The notes beneath the pieces were generated by a model. That model was not told where the DNA came from. It did no database searches and worked only from the letters and a program-made list of their open reading frames with translations. Shown here one piece after another: positions 1-10,590 of a stretch of 64,000 nucleotides of DNA; the first letter of the stretch is position 1; every line of letters starts with the position of its first letter. The position numbers and the translations under genes were made by a program. The DNA comes from Closterium sp. NIES-65 (lineage: Eukaryota > Streptophyta > Zygnematophyceae > Desmidiales > Closteriaceae), in NCBI GenBank assembly GCA_948144175.1, contig CANXME010002001.1, positions 3,038,501 to 3,102,500 on the forward strand, given 5' to 3'.

Positions 1-1008
1 TGGTTGCTCCGGTACAGGTAGAGGCTGAAGTAACCCTACTTTTTTTCTCCTTGCTGCTCTTCATCCGCTGGCACGTGTCGCATGAGGTGACGAACTGCTG
101 CACGTGTGCTGCCATCCCGGGCCAGTAGTAATACTTTTCTATCCCTGCTAACGTCTTGTTGCCCCCGAAATGTCCTGCGTATGGTACATCGTGAAACTCC
201 TCCAATAGGATCTGCCGTAGCGGGGTGTAATTCGGTGCCCAAATCTTTCCTGAACCCTTCCTTACAGGTAAGTCTTTCTCGCACTGTAATAGCTTCTTGG
301 TCTGTGCTGTAGCGATCTCTTCATCCACGGAGTACCCATGTTGGAATAGACCCTTGAGCAGAAGGTTCATCCCGTTGAGCTGGATGCCTGCTACATGAGC
401 GGGGCGGCTCAACGCGTCTGCCTTGTTGTGTAGCCCGGGCTTGTAGATGATGTCGTAGTGGAAGTGAGTTTCCAGGAAGTCCATCCACCGCACTTGTCGT
501 CGTGAGAGCGTTGGCTGCGACTTCAGGTATTTGAGACTGCAGTGGTCAGTATAGATTGTAGTCTTGGCTCCCTCTAGGTAACACCTCCACGCCTTGAAGG
601 CTACAACAATAGCTAAGGCTTCCTTGTCATGGATGGGGTGATTCAGTTCTGCTCCGTGTAGCTTATTACTGAGGTAGGCGATGGGCTGCAAACCGCGTCC
701 GTGATCCTGCAATAGTACTGCTCCGACTGCTTGGTCACTAGTGTCTGCTTGCACCACGCAGTCCTTGTCTGGATCCGGTAGGATGATTACTGGCGCTGTA
801 GTCAATGCTGTCTGTAACTTCTCCATGGCTTGCTGATGAGGAGTATCCCATTTGTAGGGTGTATCCTTTTTTAGTAGATCGGTTAGTGGCGCTGCTATCT
901 TGGCGTACTGCGGCACGAACCTGTTGTAGTAGTTGGCAAAGCCGGGGAACTGCTGCAACTCCTTCACGTTCTCCGGTAATTTCCACTTCTTCACGGCTTC
1001 GATCTTCC
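1..1008 (-). pseudogene. Chromovirus A: RNase H and integrase N-terminal remnant
   Basis: Minus-strand translation shows a typical gypsy RNase H region: 'YTDH' and a 'KADALSRP' tail are recognisable. A zinc-binding integrase N-terminus follows toward position 1. The left end matches copy B near 10535-10575, which places the two copies in register. It is a fossil polyprotein part, not a host gene. Confidence 0.75.
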
Positions 1009-1886
1009 TGTTAGAGACTAAGGACGGAGTCTACGAAGATTAGGTGCCAAAAATTCTCAAAATCGTTGGCTTAGAATTCTGGACAGAAAACGTCGACTTC
1101 ACAAGAAACGCCGTCGACGATAGGTGCACTGTTAAAACTTCACCAAACTTAGATATGTTGTAGCTCTAGTCCGTGGCTACAATTCCCACATTGAATCGTA
1201 CAATACGGTGAAGTATTTCTTGAGTTATGAATTTCGGCGCACTAGGGGGTATGCTGCCATAGAATATTAACTCAATCACAATTGTCTCACAAGCTCACAA
1301 TTAACTACACAAGAGAGTTCGAGTAGCACTAAACCAGGTGGGATGGGATGAGGAGGACAAGAAGGAAGGTCCCAAGAGAGTCCCCAACCAAGGAAACCCC
1401 ATGCCACACAATTCCCCTCTCCATAGGCAACCCCACTTTCACTTTTGTCACTTTCCCAACCCATGCCATCCACCTTAACCCAACTTGGCCACACTTGCCA
1501 ACCTGGTTTGGTTTCACCCAACCACTTGGCAGCAACTACAGTAGAAAAGACGAATTTCCCAACCCCCAAAAGTCTGTACCCCATATTGAGTCAACCCCAC
1601 AACTCCCCATAGTCACCACAACCAAATATCAAAAGCATACGAACTCCAACGTTTGTAACTTTCTTGTTCGTGCTCCGATTGAAGCGATACTTGGTTCGTC
1701 GGAAAGCTCTTGAGCAGAGGAGTCACTTCAGATATCTGCTCAAGCCAAAAAACATTCACACACACTCAGAAAATCCAAACCACACAAGACACAAATTTCT
1801 TGCACACGCTCACACCACGCATGCAACGCACAAACACATGATGGGAGGCAGACAGACGTGAATGCATATGGTTGCATCACACAACA
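1009..1886 (+). mobile_element. Solo-LTR-like insertion (878 bp)
   Basis: An 878-bp block with no coding potential starts TGTTAG and ends ACAACA. It sits exactly between two codons of the chromovirus RT/RNase H region. The flanks are CTTCC and CTTAC, a 5-bp target duplication with one mismatch. No internal region or second copy is visible in the window, so a solo LTR is the simplest reading. The orientation is uncertain. Confidence 0.5.
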
Positions 1887-2089
1887 CTTACGCGGGTCCA
1901 CGTGTACTCCCTCGGCACTCACCATGTGCCCGAGAAACTGCACCTTCTTCAGGGCGAAGTCGCTCTTTGACAGCTTCACGTAGAACTTGTTTTTCCGCAG
2001 CATCTCGAACACCTTCCGTAGATGCTCCACGTGCTCCTTCATATTCTTGGAGTAGATAAGAATGTTGTCCAGGTAAACCACCACGCACT
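1887..2089 (-). pseudogene. Chromovirus A: RT palm/thumb segment
   Basis: Minus-strand RT fragment with the recognisable block '[20 protein letters not shown]', the region just after the catalytic aspartates of gypsy RT. It matches copy B at 10590-10740. It is bounded by insertions on both sides. Fossil. Confidence 0.75.
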
Positions 2090-2331
2090 TGTCAGACTAA
2101 TAGATAATTCTATATATTGTTCTATAACTACCTGTAGTGTAGAATATTGTAGTAATAGAACTTTCTAGTTGGTGGTGCACCTTCCATGCTCTGTTTCTTA
2201 TATCTACTCTTGTCCTATAGTAAACATCATTCCCCTCTCAACTTTCTCGACACTTCTCCTTACCCTCGAACTCGATCACTAAGCTACTGAACCTATGGCT
2301 CCTAAGCCTACTCATGCTTAGTAACTCAAGA
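2090..2331 (+). mobile_element. Small insertion with 5-bp TSD (242 bp, solo-LTR-like)
   Basis: AT-rich 242-bp block beginning TGTCAG, flanked on both sides by the exact pentamer GCACT (2085-2089 and 2332-2336). Copy B has GCACT once at the corresponding place, which confirms the pre-insertion state. It ends CAAGA rather than a canonical CA, so the solo-LTR assignment is likely but not certain. It has no coding content. Confidence 0.55.
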
Positions 2332-3136
2332 GCACTCGTCCAGCAGGGGTCGAAGGATATAATTCATCTCCGCCTGAAACGTTGCTGGTGCGTTGCAGAC
2401 TGCGAACGGCATCACCAAGTATTCGTAGGAGCCGTATCTGGTACGGAGCGCCATTTTGTGGATCGAGTTGTCCCCCATCTTGATCTGCCAGTAACCCGAC
2501 CGTAGGTCCAGCTTCAAAAAGACTGTTGCCCACATAGTTGGTCCAGTACATCGTCTATGCGCGGTATGGGATATTTGTTTTTTACTGTCTGTTTGTTCAG
2601 TGCGCGGTAGTCCATGCACATCCGTAAACTGCCGTCTGGTTTTGGAATGAAGAGGAGTGGTGCACTGTAGGGAGAGGTGGATGGGCGGATTATTTGTCTA
2701 TCCAGTAGATACTCTACCTGTTTCTTCATGTCTGTCAGTTCGGCCGGACTCAGTCGGTATGGTGCGCGTGAGACGGGTTTCGCACCTGGTTCCTATACGA
2801 TCTCGTGCTCGTGGGTGCGTGCTGGAGGTACGCCTGCAGGTAGGTCGTCTGGTATGATGTCTTTGTACTGCTCCAACACCTCCTTCATTACTGCAGGTAG
2901 CTTTGCGTTCGGCTTCTCCTCCTCTGCTGCTGCCATAACTAGTGCTAAGTAACCTGTGTTACTCTCGTTCACCGTCCGTTCGAACCGTACCAGTGTCGTT
3001 TCAAGAACATTCCCTGTATCCGTCCAGCTTCGCAGCTCCACTCGTTTCCCGTTGTTGTAGATGCACGCCTTCCTGTTAACCCAGTCGATCTCGGGGTTGA
3101 ACCGCTTCAGGAAATCTTGCCCCAAGATGAAATCAG
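2332..3136 (-). pseudogene. Chromovirus A: RT N-terminus and protease/RT linker
   Basis: Minus-strand fragment carrying the gypsy RT fingers/palm blocks ('[20 protein letters not shown]', '[12 protein letters not shown]') and the linker from the retropepsin C-terminus. It aligns with 10750-11550 of copy B. Fossil. Confidence 0.8.
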
Positions 3137-4754
3137 TGTCAGAATATTATGCTCTAGCCTGTAGTGGGGTGCTCTATAGCGAGTACAACCCTTCTAGGGT
3201 TTGCTATTTGTATCCTCATTCTTGCTAGTGCAATCCTCTTCTTTCTTCTAAACTTTCACATGCTATCAGAGCAGGTCAATCCCCTTGGATCGATCCTGTG
3301 GGTGGGCTCACCACCTCGTTGCTTCCGCTGCAACTGCTACTGCTACTCTCTGTGCCGCACACCCCGTGGCGTGCGGCAGTTTTTCTTCCCGCCGTGCGCC
3401 CTGAGGCGCGCGGCGGTTTTTTGCCCGCGGTGCGCCCCGAGGCGCGCGGCGGTTTTCTGCCCGCCGTGCGCCCCGAGGCGCGCGACGGGTTTCTGCCCCG
3501 TCACTCGGCGCGTCGCCCCCGGGAGGCGCTGCGACGGGCGACGGGGACCCGCGCGTCGCACCCCGTCGCCCTACCTACGGCCCCGGCCCCGTCGCCCTAC
3601 CTGCGCCCCGGCCCCGTCGCCCTGCCTGCAACCCCGGCCCCATCGCCCCACCTGCGACCCCGGTCCCGTCGCCATACCTGCGGCCCCGGCCCTAGCCCCG
3701 TCGCCCTACCTGCGCCCCGGCCCTGGCCCCGTCGCCCTACCTGCGACCCCGGCCCCATCGCCCCACCTCCGACCCCGGCCCTGTCGCCCTACCTGCGCCC
3801 CGGCCCCACCGCCCTACCTGCGTACCGGCCCCGTCGCCCTACCTACGGCCCGGCCCCGTCGCCCTACCTACGGCACGTGCACCGCCCCCCCCCCCCCCCC
3901 CCCCCCTTTTCCCGTCGCCTGTCGAGGCGACCTGAGGGGGCCGCTGGGGGGTGGCGGGTGTGTGGTCTCCCCTGCTCCTCCTCCTCCTCTGTCTCCCACT
4001 GCTGCAGCTGCCGCTGAGGGGGGTGGGTGTGTGGGAGTCGACGGAGTGGTGCTAGGGGGTGGGGTGTGAGTGACCCTAGGGGTGTAGTAGGGGTGTGAGT
4101 GACCCTAGGGGTGCAGTAGGGGGTGTGTGAAATGGGGGTGGGATAGTTTGGGGAGGTTGAAGGGGGTGGCCGCCGAGAAGCCAGCAGCTCCAGTCGCCCG
4201 TGAGACCGTTGCGCCAGTCGCCCGTGAGCCCGTTGCGCCAGTCGCCCGTGAGCCCGTTGCTGCAGTCGCCCGTGAGTCCGTTGCTCGTCTGCCGCTACTT
4301 TTAGCCGCGGAGCCAGTTACTCCAGTAGCCCGTGTGCCAGTTGCTCCAGTTGCCAGTGTGCCAGTTGCTCCAGTTGCCCGTGTGCCAGTTGCTCCAGTTG
4401 CGCCGTGTGCCAGCAGCTTCAGCTGCCGCCCACTACCTCCTCTCCTCTCATAGTCCCTCCTCCTCCACACTAGCCCTCTGCGATAGCCTCTAGCTTTGCT
4501 CATAATTGTGAACTTTAAACTATTCCTTCTTGAACTTGTGCTCAGAATGTGTGGTGACATTGTGATCCACCCCGAGCTTGTCCTGCTTTGCTTGCTCTGC
4601 TGATTACACCCCACTTTGGCTATGGGGGTGTGTCAGAATATTATGCTCTAGCCTGTAGTGGGGTGCTCTATAGCGAGTACAACCCTTCTAGGGTTTGCTA
4701 TTTGTATCCTCATTCTTGCTAGTGCAATCCTTTTCTTTCTTCTAAACTTTCACA
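3137..4754 (+). mobile_element. Non-autonomous LTR element 1 (LARD-like, 124-bp LTRs)
   Basis: LTRs at 3137-3260 and 4631-4754 differ at one of 124 positions, so the insertion is young. Termini are TGTCAG and TTCACA. A primer site resembling the initiator-Met type starts directly after the 5' LTR at 3261, and a purine tract (TATGGGGGTG) precedes the 3' LTR. Flanking pentamers ATCAG and ATCTG are a near-perfect TSD. The 1.37-kb interior is GC-rich, repetitive and non-coding, with a 22-bp C run at 3885-3906. Its last ~120 bp match copia 3' UTRs elsewhere in the window, so it is probably mobilised by those copia elements. It sits inside chromovirus A. Confidence 0.85.
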
Positions 4755-6520
4755 ATCTGAACCCTTGATGTTCGTCATCGGCAATGTCGGCTTCCACCTC
4801 AGCGCCCCTATGTGCAGCTGCAGGGATGCTTCGCCGTGGATGGGAAGTTTCGTACCGTCCACCATCATTGTTGTGAACTTGGTCTCCTCCAAAGATTCTC
4901 CAATTTTCTCCAACGTCCCGTGTTCGCACACCGAGCGAGATGCACCGCTGTCCACAAGTGCCTGGAGGCGTCGCCCGTTGCAGATCACCTCGAGTAGTAG
5001 TGGTTGCTGCTGCTCCGAGTAACCGTAGATGGTCTTCCTCATAGGATCATAGGGTACGTCGAATAGATTATCCCTCGGTCCTGCGCTCGAAGCTGCTGAC
5101 TCCATATCAGTTTTCAACTGAGTTGGGTTAGAAGGATTTATCCGAGGCCGATTCAGCTTCATCTTGGCCTGGAACCTTCCCTTAAGCCTTTGCAGCTGTA
5201 TAGGCTTCTCATGTGGGCAATGGGGAGCCTTAACACTGTGCTGCGGGGAGAGAATATTAACTCCTTGGAACGCATGACCCTTTTCAACGCTCCAGAGTGG
5301 TTTGCCCAACTTCTTAGTTACCTGAATAATGTTTGAAGGCTTTTTCTTGGCCTCAAAATCTCCCTTGAATTTTTTAAAGGCTTGAAAATCTCGAGAGGAA
5401 ATATTCTTACTCTCGGGGGTGTTCGGCTGGAGTTTCCCGATCGATGCAGAGTCTTGTTTCGTGGAGCCTCTATTTGTCTCGGCGATTTCCCCTGTTGCCC
5501 GCCGGTCATGACGTTTTAAATTCACGCCATCATGTCCTCCTTTTTTTGCCATCGTGGATGTCGCACTATTGTTGCCCTGCAGCTCCGCTCGTGCCTTCTT
5601 CATTTTCCAACACACCAAGAATCGATGGCCTGCTGCGCCGCAAAAGTTCGCACTTCTTATATTTTGTCGGCCGCTACTTCGCGTCGATCTTGTCGACAAC
5701 CATCGGGTCGGCGGTCGTGGGTGGTGCCGATCGCTTTGTGCCAAATGATCGGTTCGGCACGTGGCGTCGTGTCTCGGGTTCACATAGCATTAGCGTATCG
5801 AATCTCTCTGCTGCACACACCATGTCGCGGTAGTTGTTGTAGTTCGCGGCAATTACCTGTCGGCGCACTTCCATTTTTAGCCCCTCCGTATACGCTTGGA
5901 TTTTTTTCCCTTCGGTCAGGTTGATTATTCGGTTGAAGAGGCTCTCCATCTGCTGCGTGTAGTGTGTTACACTGTCGAACTATTTATGCCGATGAATCTG
6001 CTACCGCGCCATGTAGCTGGAGTTGATTGGTTCGAAACGTTGAATTAAAGCTTCCCGAAACTACGTACATGACCCCTCGCCTCGGACCTCGTTGCTATTG
6101 TAAATCCACTCGAGCGCCGGGCCTTGTAGCAGTGTCGCTCCGAGCCGAATCCTCATTGCATCGTGTATCGGGGTCGTACAGCCAACGACCTCGAAGTAAA
6201 TTTCGAGGGTCGCAATAAATCGACGGACGTCGGTGTCTCTAGCATTCGGATTGAATGTCTCCGGTAGCCTCGGACGTGCCGCCTCAAGATTCACTGTAGT
6301 TGCTGCCGCTGCTGCTGGGTGAAGTGTCGGTGTAGCCGCCGCTGCTGCTGACGTCGCTGCTGCATTCGCCGCTGCGTTCGTTGCTGCCGTGGCGGCTGCT
6401 GACTGGTTCGCAAGAAGCTCTTATATTCACTGGAGTGCAACTTGCGTCTGGTCCAAGCCGGTGTGTAACTTCGTAATTTTTCGTACGGAATTATCACCAT
6501 TTTCCTCCATTTGACGATTT
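4755..6520 (-). pseudogene. Chromovirus A: gag and retropepsin remnant
   Basis: The minus strand encodes a Retrotrans_gag-like region ('EGKKIQAYTEGLKMEVRRQV', near 5674-5949; N-terminal part near 6061-6294). Next come a Cys/His cluster and a basic linker. Last is a retropepsin with the active-site block 'LQALVDSGASRSV' (4719-5783). The parallel region of copy B is 11474-15550. Broken, with a few breaks. Fossil. Confidence 0.8.
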
Positions 6521-7418
6521 ACAGGAAGATTTGCGACGAAAATAAATGAATTCTCGGCACTGGTCGTCTTATTGTGAGTCCAATTGACTGTATAAATGAC
6601 GAGCGCTGATTCTGTACGTCGCGCAATTCTCCCTTAGTCAAAATTTGCGTTCGATGTCGGCTGTTGAGATGAAATTCAATCCGACGCTCCAAATTCCAAC
6701 TTTTCTGGGCGAAATTCTCAAGGCCGTTGAGATTCGAATCGATCCGATGGTCGAAATTCCAACTTTTTCGCCACTGGACCTGAAGAGTGATCGAAAACCG
6801 GTTCGAGGGGGACGTTAAAAATAGCGTGGAACTGGTTTGCGTACCCGAAATCGGCACTTCCCGTCGTCGCCCCCGTGGTTTTAAATCCTAGGTTTTAGCG
6901 GTCGAAAAACTTCGCGTCTAAAAAGGCTCTAATTACCAACAGGGCTGACGATTCAAGGGCAAATGCCCTTAATGCCCTGAACATTAAGGGCTGGGTTCGG
7001 CCCAGCTTCCGAATTTTAAGGGTTGGCTTTGAGGGAAGCCCGTCCCCGCAAAGTGCTGGTTGTGGGCCTCACCCGGATTTCAAGTGCAGAGCAGATCTTG
7101 CAGCTAGCCCTTATCGTCCAATACTAATACCTCCCTCCCTCCCATTCCCTCACCAGTCCCCCCACCTCCTCCCAGCCACTCCCCTCTTCCTTTTCCCATC
7201 CCCGTCAAATCCATCGACATGTTTCGTACCTCAACCTATTGCATAGTTGGCTCTTAGTAGTTTGCCTAGGATAACGGACCCGAAGAGATGTAGGTTTTCC
7301 TTAGCGAAAGTGCAAAAACGTTGGTAGCCCTGATTTCAAGTGCTAGGTTTGCTCTCAGCCCGTAAATTTCAGGGCAACTTTTGGGGTACCTCAGCCTCTC
7401 AAGTTTTGGCTCCAAACC
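6521..7418 (-). other. Leader region of chromovirus A with a possible MITE
   Basis: Non-coding stretch between the gag remnant and the LTR at 7419-7786. About 15 bp beyond the gag start is AT/GC-balanced leader. Within it, 6940-7332 begins CAGGGCT and ends AGCCCTG, which are short inverted ends of the hAT type, but no convincing 8-bp duplication is seen. 'GATTTCAAGTGC' occurs twice (7076 and 7332). No gene is seen. Confidence 0.35.
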
Positions 7419-7786
7419 TGTGAGGATCTAGGATCGAGCTCAGAAAAGAGAGTTTGAATTGAATGATCACCTGTGTACAACACGAGGCTATATATAGGCT
7501 CGATAAAAGGCCCAATAACCAGGTGTTACGCGAAGGTTCTGCGGGTCGCGAAGCGTCCCGAACAGATCCTTCCTGAATTCGGTAGAAGGCAATTCGGTCT
7601 TAACCGAAAAGCCAGAATTCGGTGCACGCAACCTAGCTCGGTGCTATAACTATAATAAAATATAGGAAAGCACCTAGCCTAGGAAATCAAGCAATTCATG
7701 CATGCATATAATTATCCTATGCTAGAAATAGCATGATAAAGTAAAGGCAAGCAAGCATAGCTGGCATAAGCCGTCGTACTTTCACA
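7419..7786 (-). repeat. Chromovirus LTR shared between copies B and A (368 bp)
   Basis: Read on the minus strand this starts TGTGAAAG and ends CCTCACA. It follows the chromodomain stop and a G-rich tract of copy B within about 10 bp, so it is the 3' LTR of B. The leader and gag of copy A follow on its other side, so it probably also serves as the 5' LTR of A. A TATA-like 'CTATATATAG' lies inside. No second LTR of this family is seen in the window. Confidence 0.6.
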
Positions 7787-7796
7787 CGCCCCCCCC

Positions 7797-8412
7797 TCAA
7801 AGGTGGGTGGCGTGAGATACACCCTGCTTGACAAGATAGTCCTTGAGAGCACGGCGTGCGTTGCCCATATCAGCTTCTGCAACCCAACTGTCCTTAGTGG
7901 GGTCGTATCCCTTCCAGCGTATCAGGAACTCGAGGGCCTTGCCGCCGCGGCGCCGATGAGTGAGAACACGCTCAATCTCGTATTCTGGTTCATCCTGTAT
8001 GAGTACAGGTGGTGGTGGCGGTAGCTGCCGTCCCTGGAATTGTTGGTTGGGGTCCTTGTAGGGTTTCAGTAGCTGGACATGGAAAGCGTTGTGAAGCTTC
8101 CATGTATCTGGTAAGCGCAAGCGGAATGCAACTGGTGTCACCTCTGCCTCAACGAGAAAAGGACCACAGAAGCGAGGCCGGAGTTTGGATGGGAGGTGAG
8201 ACATGTTCAAGTTGCGCGTGTCAAGAAGCACCTGATCTCCGACTGCTACTGTGTGATCACGTCACTGACGATCGGCATACTGCTTCTGGGAGTTCTGCAT
8301 CGTGGTGAGACGTCGCTAAGTCTTCTCCCATAGCTGCTGCATGGTGGTGACGAAGTCATGTGCGGCTTGGACGTGTGCCGGTGTGGTAGGCTGCAGTGGT
8401 GTGAGTGGTTCC
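7797..8412 (-). pseudogene. Chromovirus B: integrase C-terminus and chromodomain
   Basis: The minus strand shows the integrase C-terminal 'KLRPRFCGPFLVEAEV' block and the 'HNAFHVQLLKPY' motif. A chromodomain follows ('EYEIERVLTHRR', 'FLIRWKGYDPTKDSWV'). In chromoviruses this module is thought to steer integration toward methylated-histone chromatin. It marks the family as Chromoviridae-type gypsy. The coding ends a few bases before the LTR. Fossil part. Confidence 0.9.
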
Positions 8413-10064
8413 TGTGAAGAAATGAGGAATGAAGAAGAGAGGGTTGCACTAGCAGCAGTTGGCATACATATAGGGAACCCTAATTGGGTTGTATTCGCTA
8501 TAGAGTACCCCACTGCAGGCTAGACAATTATAACATTCTGACACACCCCCATAGCCAAAGTGGGGTGTAATCAGCACAATGAGCAAGTAGGCATAGAGCA
8601 GGAGTTCACAATAGCGAGCAAAGCTAGAGTTAATCACAACGGGCAAGTGAGGAGGAGGAGGAACTGTGGAGGGAGAGAAGATGGGAGGCAACGACTGAAG
8701 CTGCAGAGGCACGGGCACAGGAGCGGCCGACTCAGTGGCTACCGAAGCAAGGGCGACGGACTACTGGAGTAACTGGCTCCGCGGCTATAGACGAGCGGCA
8801 GGAGCAACGGACCCACTGGCGACTGGTGCAACAGGCTCACTGGCTACCGAAGCAAGGGCGATGGACTACAGGCGCTGCAGGCGACACGACAGCTACCTTC
8901 ACACAACCTCCTCCAGCTGCCCCACACCCTCGACACACACCCCCTGCTCAAACCCTAGTTCCACTCCCACAGTACCCCCCTTTCACACACCCCCTGCTGC
9001 ACCCTAGGTTCACTCACACCCCACCCCCTAGCACCACTCCGTCGACTCCCACACACCCACCCCCCTCAGCGGCAGCTGCAGCAGTGGGAGACGGAGGAGG
9101 AGGAGGAGGAGCAGGGGAGACCACACACCCGCCACCCCCTACTCGCCACCCCCAGACCCTAACACAGGGCAGGGCGGGACGGCGGGTAGGGAGGTTTAGG
9201 GGGGGGGGGGGGGGGGGGCGACGCGCGGCCTCCCAGGGCGCCAAAATAGGCGGCAGAAGGGGCGACGCTCGCCCCCCCCCCCCCAGGTCGCGGCACCCCA
9301 GGGAGCCGCGACGGGCGACGGGAAAAGAGGGGGGGGGGGGGCGGTGCACGGGCCCCCGGTGCGCAGCGACAGGCGACGGAGCGGGGCCGGGGCGGGGCCG
9401 GGGCAGGGTCGAGGCAGGGCCGAAAGGGGCGGCGACGAGGCCGCAAGGGGCGGCGGCGGGGCCGCTGGAGGCGGCAACGGGGCCGATAGGGGCGGGGACG
9501 GGGCCGCTAGGGGCGTCGACGGGGCCGCTGGAGGCGGTGACGGGGCCGATAGAGGCAGCGACGGGGCCGCGAAGGGGCCCCGAGGGGCCTGAAAGGTCGG
9601 CGACGGGGCCGCTAGGGTCGGCGACGGGGCCGCGAAGGGGCCGCGAGGGGCCTGGAAGGGCGGCAACGGGGCCGCTAGGGGCGGCGACGGGGCCGCGAAG
9701 GGGCCTCGAGGGGCCGAGAAGGGCGGCGACGGGGCCGCTAGGGGTAGCGACGGGGCCGCTAAGGGTCGCGCGAGGGGCCGCGAGAGGGTCCTCTAGGAGG
9801 GCTCGACAAGAGGGCGGCCGACGGGAAGAAAAAAAAATAATCCGTCGCACGCCACGGGGCGCGCAACACACAGAGTAGCAGCGGAAGCAATTAGGTGGGC
9901 CCACAGGCCAGGAGCGTAGATGCACTGATAGCATGTGAAGAAATGAGGAATGAAGAAGAGAGGGTTGCACTAGCAGCAGTTGGCATACATATAGGAAACC
10001 CTAATTGGGTTGTACTCGCTATAGAGTACCCCACTGCAGGCTAGACAATTATAACATTCTGACA
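8413..10064 (-). mobile_element. Non-autonomous LTR element 2 (LARD-like, 131-bp LTRs)
   Basis: LTRs at 8413-8543 and 9934-10064 differ at two of 131 positions. A perfect TSD GTTCC lies at 8408-8412 and 10065-10069. The minus-strand primer site lies at about 9921-9933, and the purine tract follows the 8543 end. The interior is GC-rich and built of short repeats (GGGGCCGCTAGGGGCGGCGA-type units), with a G run at 9199-9218. It has no gag or pol. It belongs to the same family as 3137-4754 by LTR core, leader and 3' end. It is inserted in the integrase region of chromovirus B. Confidence 0.9.
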
Positions 10065-10590
10065 GTTCCCGTCCGTAACACTGGAAGAAAGGAGTTTTCC
10101 CTGTGGCCGCATGTGAGGCGTTGTTGTAAGCGAACTCTAGGGCCGGAAACTGTGTGCCCCAGTGGCTGACGTCATCTTTGCAAGCTGTGCGCAGTAACTG
10201 TTCAACCACCTGATTGAGTCGCTCCGTCTGTCCATCAGTCTGGGGGTGGTATGCTGAAGACATTGCAAGCTTTGTCCCCAACATTCCCATGAGCTCCTTC
10301 CAGAACTTACTCGTGAATTTGGGGTCTCTGTCTGAGATGAGTGTAGCGGGGATGCCGTGGATGGTGATGATGCGGTCGAAGAAGAGGCGAGCAGTTGCTT
10401 CAGCTGTAGCTGTGGCGTTGGTCGGTATGAAGTGGCCCATTTTGGAGAACTTATCGATTACTACGAGGATAGAATCGTGCCCCCGTGAGGTCGAAGGAAG
10501 TCGTGTGATGAAGTCCAGGCTAACGACCTGCCATGGCTGCTCCGGTACAGGTAGAGGCTGAAGTAACCCTGATTTTTTCTGCTTGCTACT
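10065..10590 (-). pseudogene. Chromovirus B: integrase catalytic core
   Basis: The minus strand encodes the rve core: 'KMGHFIPT', 'LISDRDPKFTSKFWKEL' and 'SAYHPQTDGQTERLNQVVEQ', giving the D, D and E positions expected of a DDE integrase. It continues across the LARD-like insertion into 7797-8412. Fossil part. Confidence 0.85.

Larger units (their letters stand above)
1..7418 (-). mobile_element. Ty3/gypsy chromovirus copy A (runs off the left edge)
   Basis: Minus-strand chromovirus whose parts lie in the usual order when read from right to left: leader, gag, retropepsin, reverse transcriptase, RNase H, integrase N-terminus. It is closely similar in sequence to copy B (7787-15550) through gag, protease and RT. 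It carries three later insertions, at 1009-1886, 2090-2331 and 3137-4754, each with a target-site duplication. The element is old and clearly broken, with several breaks besides the insertions. Its 5' LTR is most simply the single LTR at 7419-7786. The 3' half lies outside the window. Confidence 0.85.

Noticed and set aside
3164-4069. Pro/Arg-rich ~300-codon frame in the LARD-like interior
   Set aside because: GC-rich tandem repeats with overlapping frames on both strands; no domain and no conservation between the two family copies.
8826-9970. Long frames on both strands of LARD-like element 2
   Set aside because: Compositional; same reasoning as for element 1.
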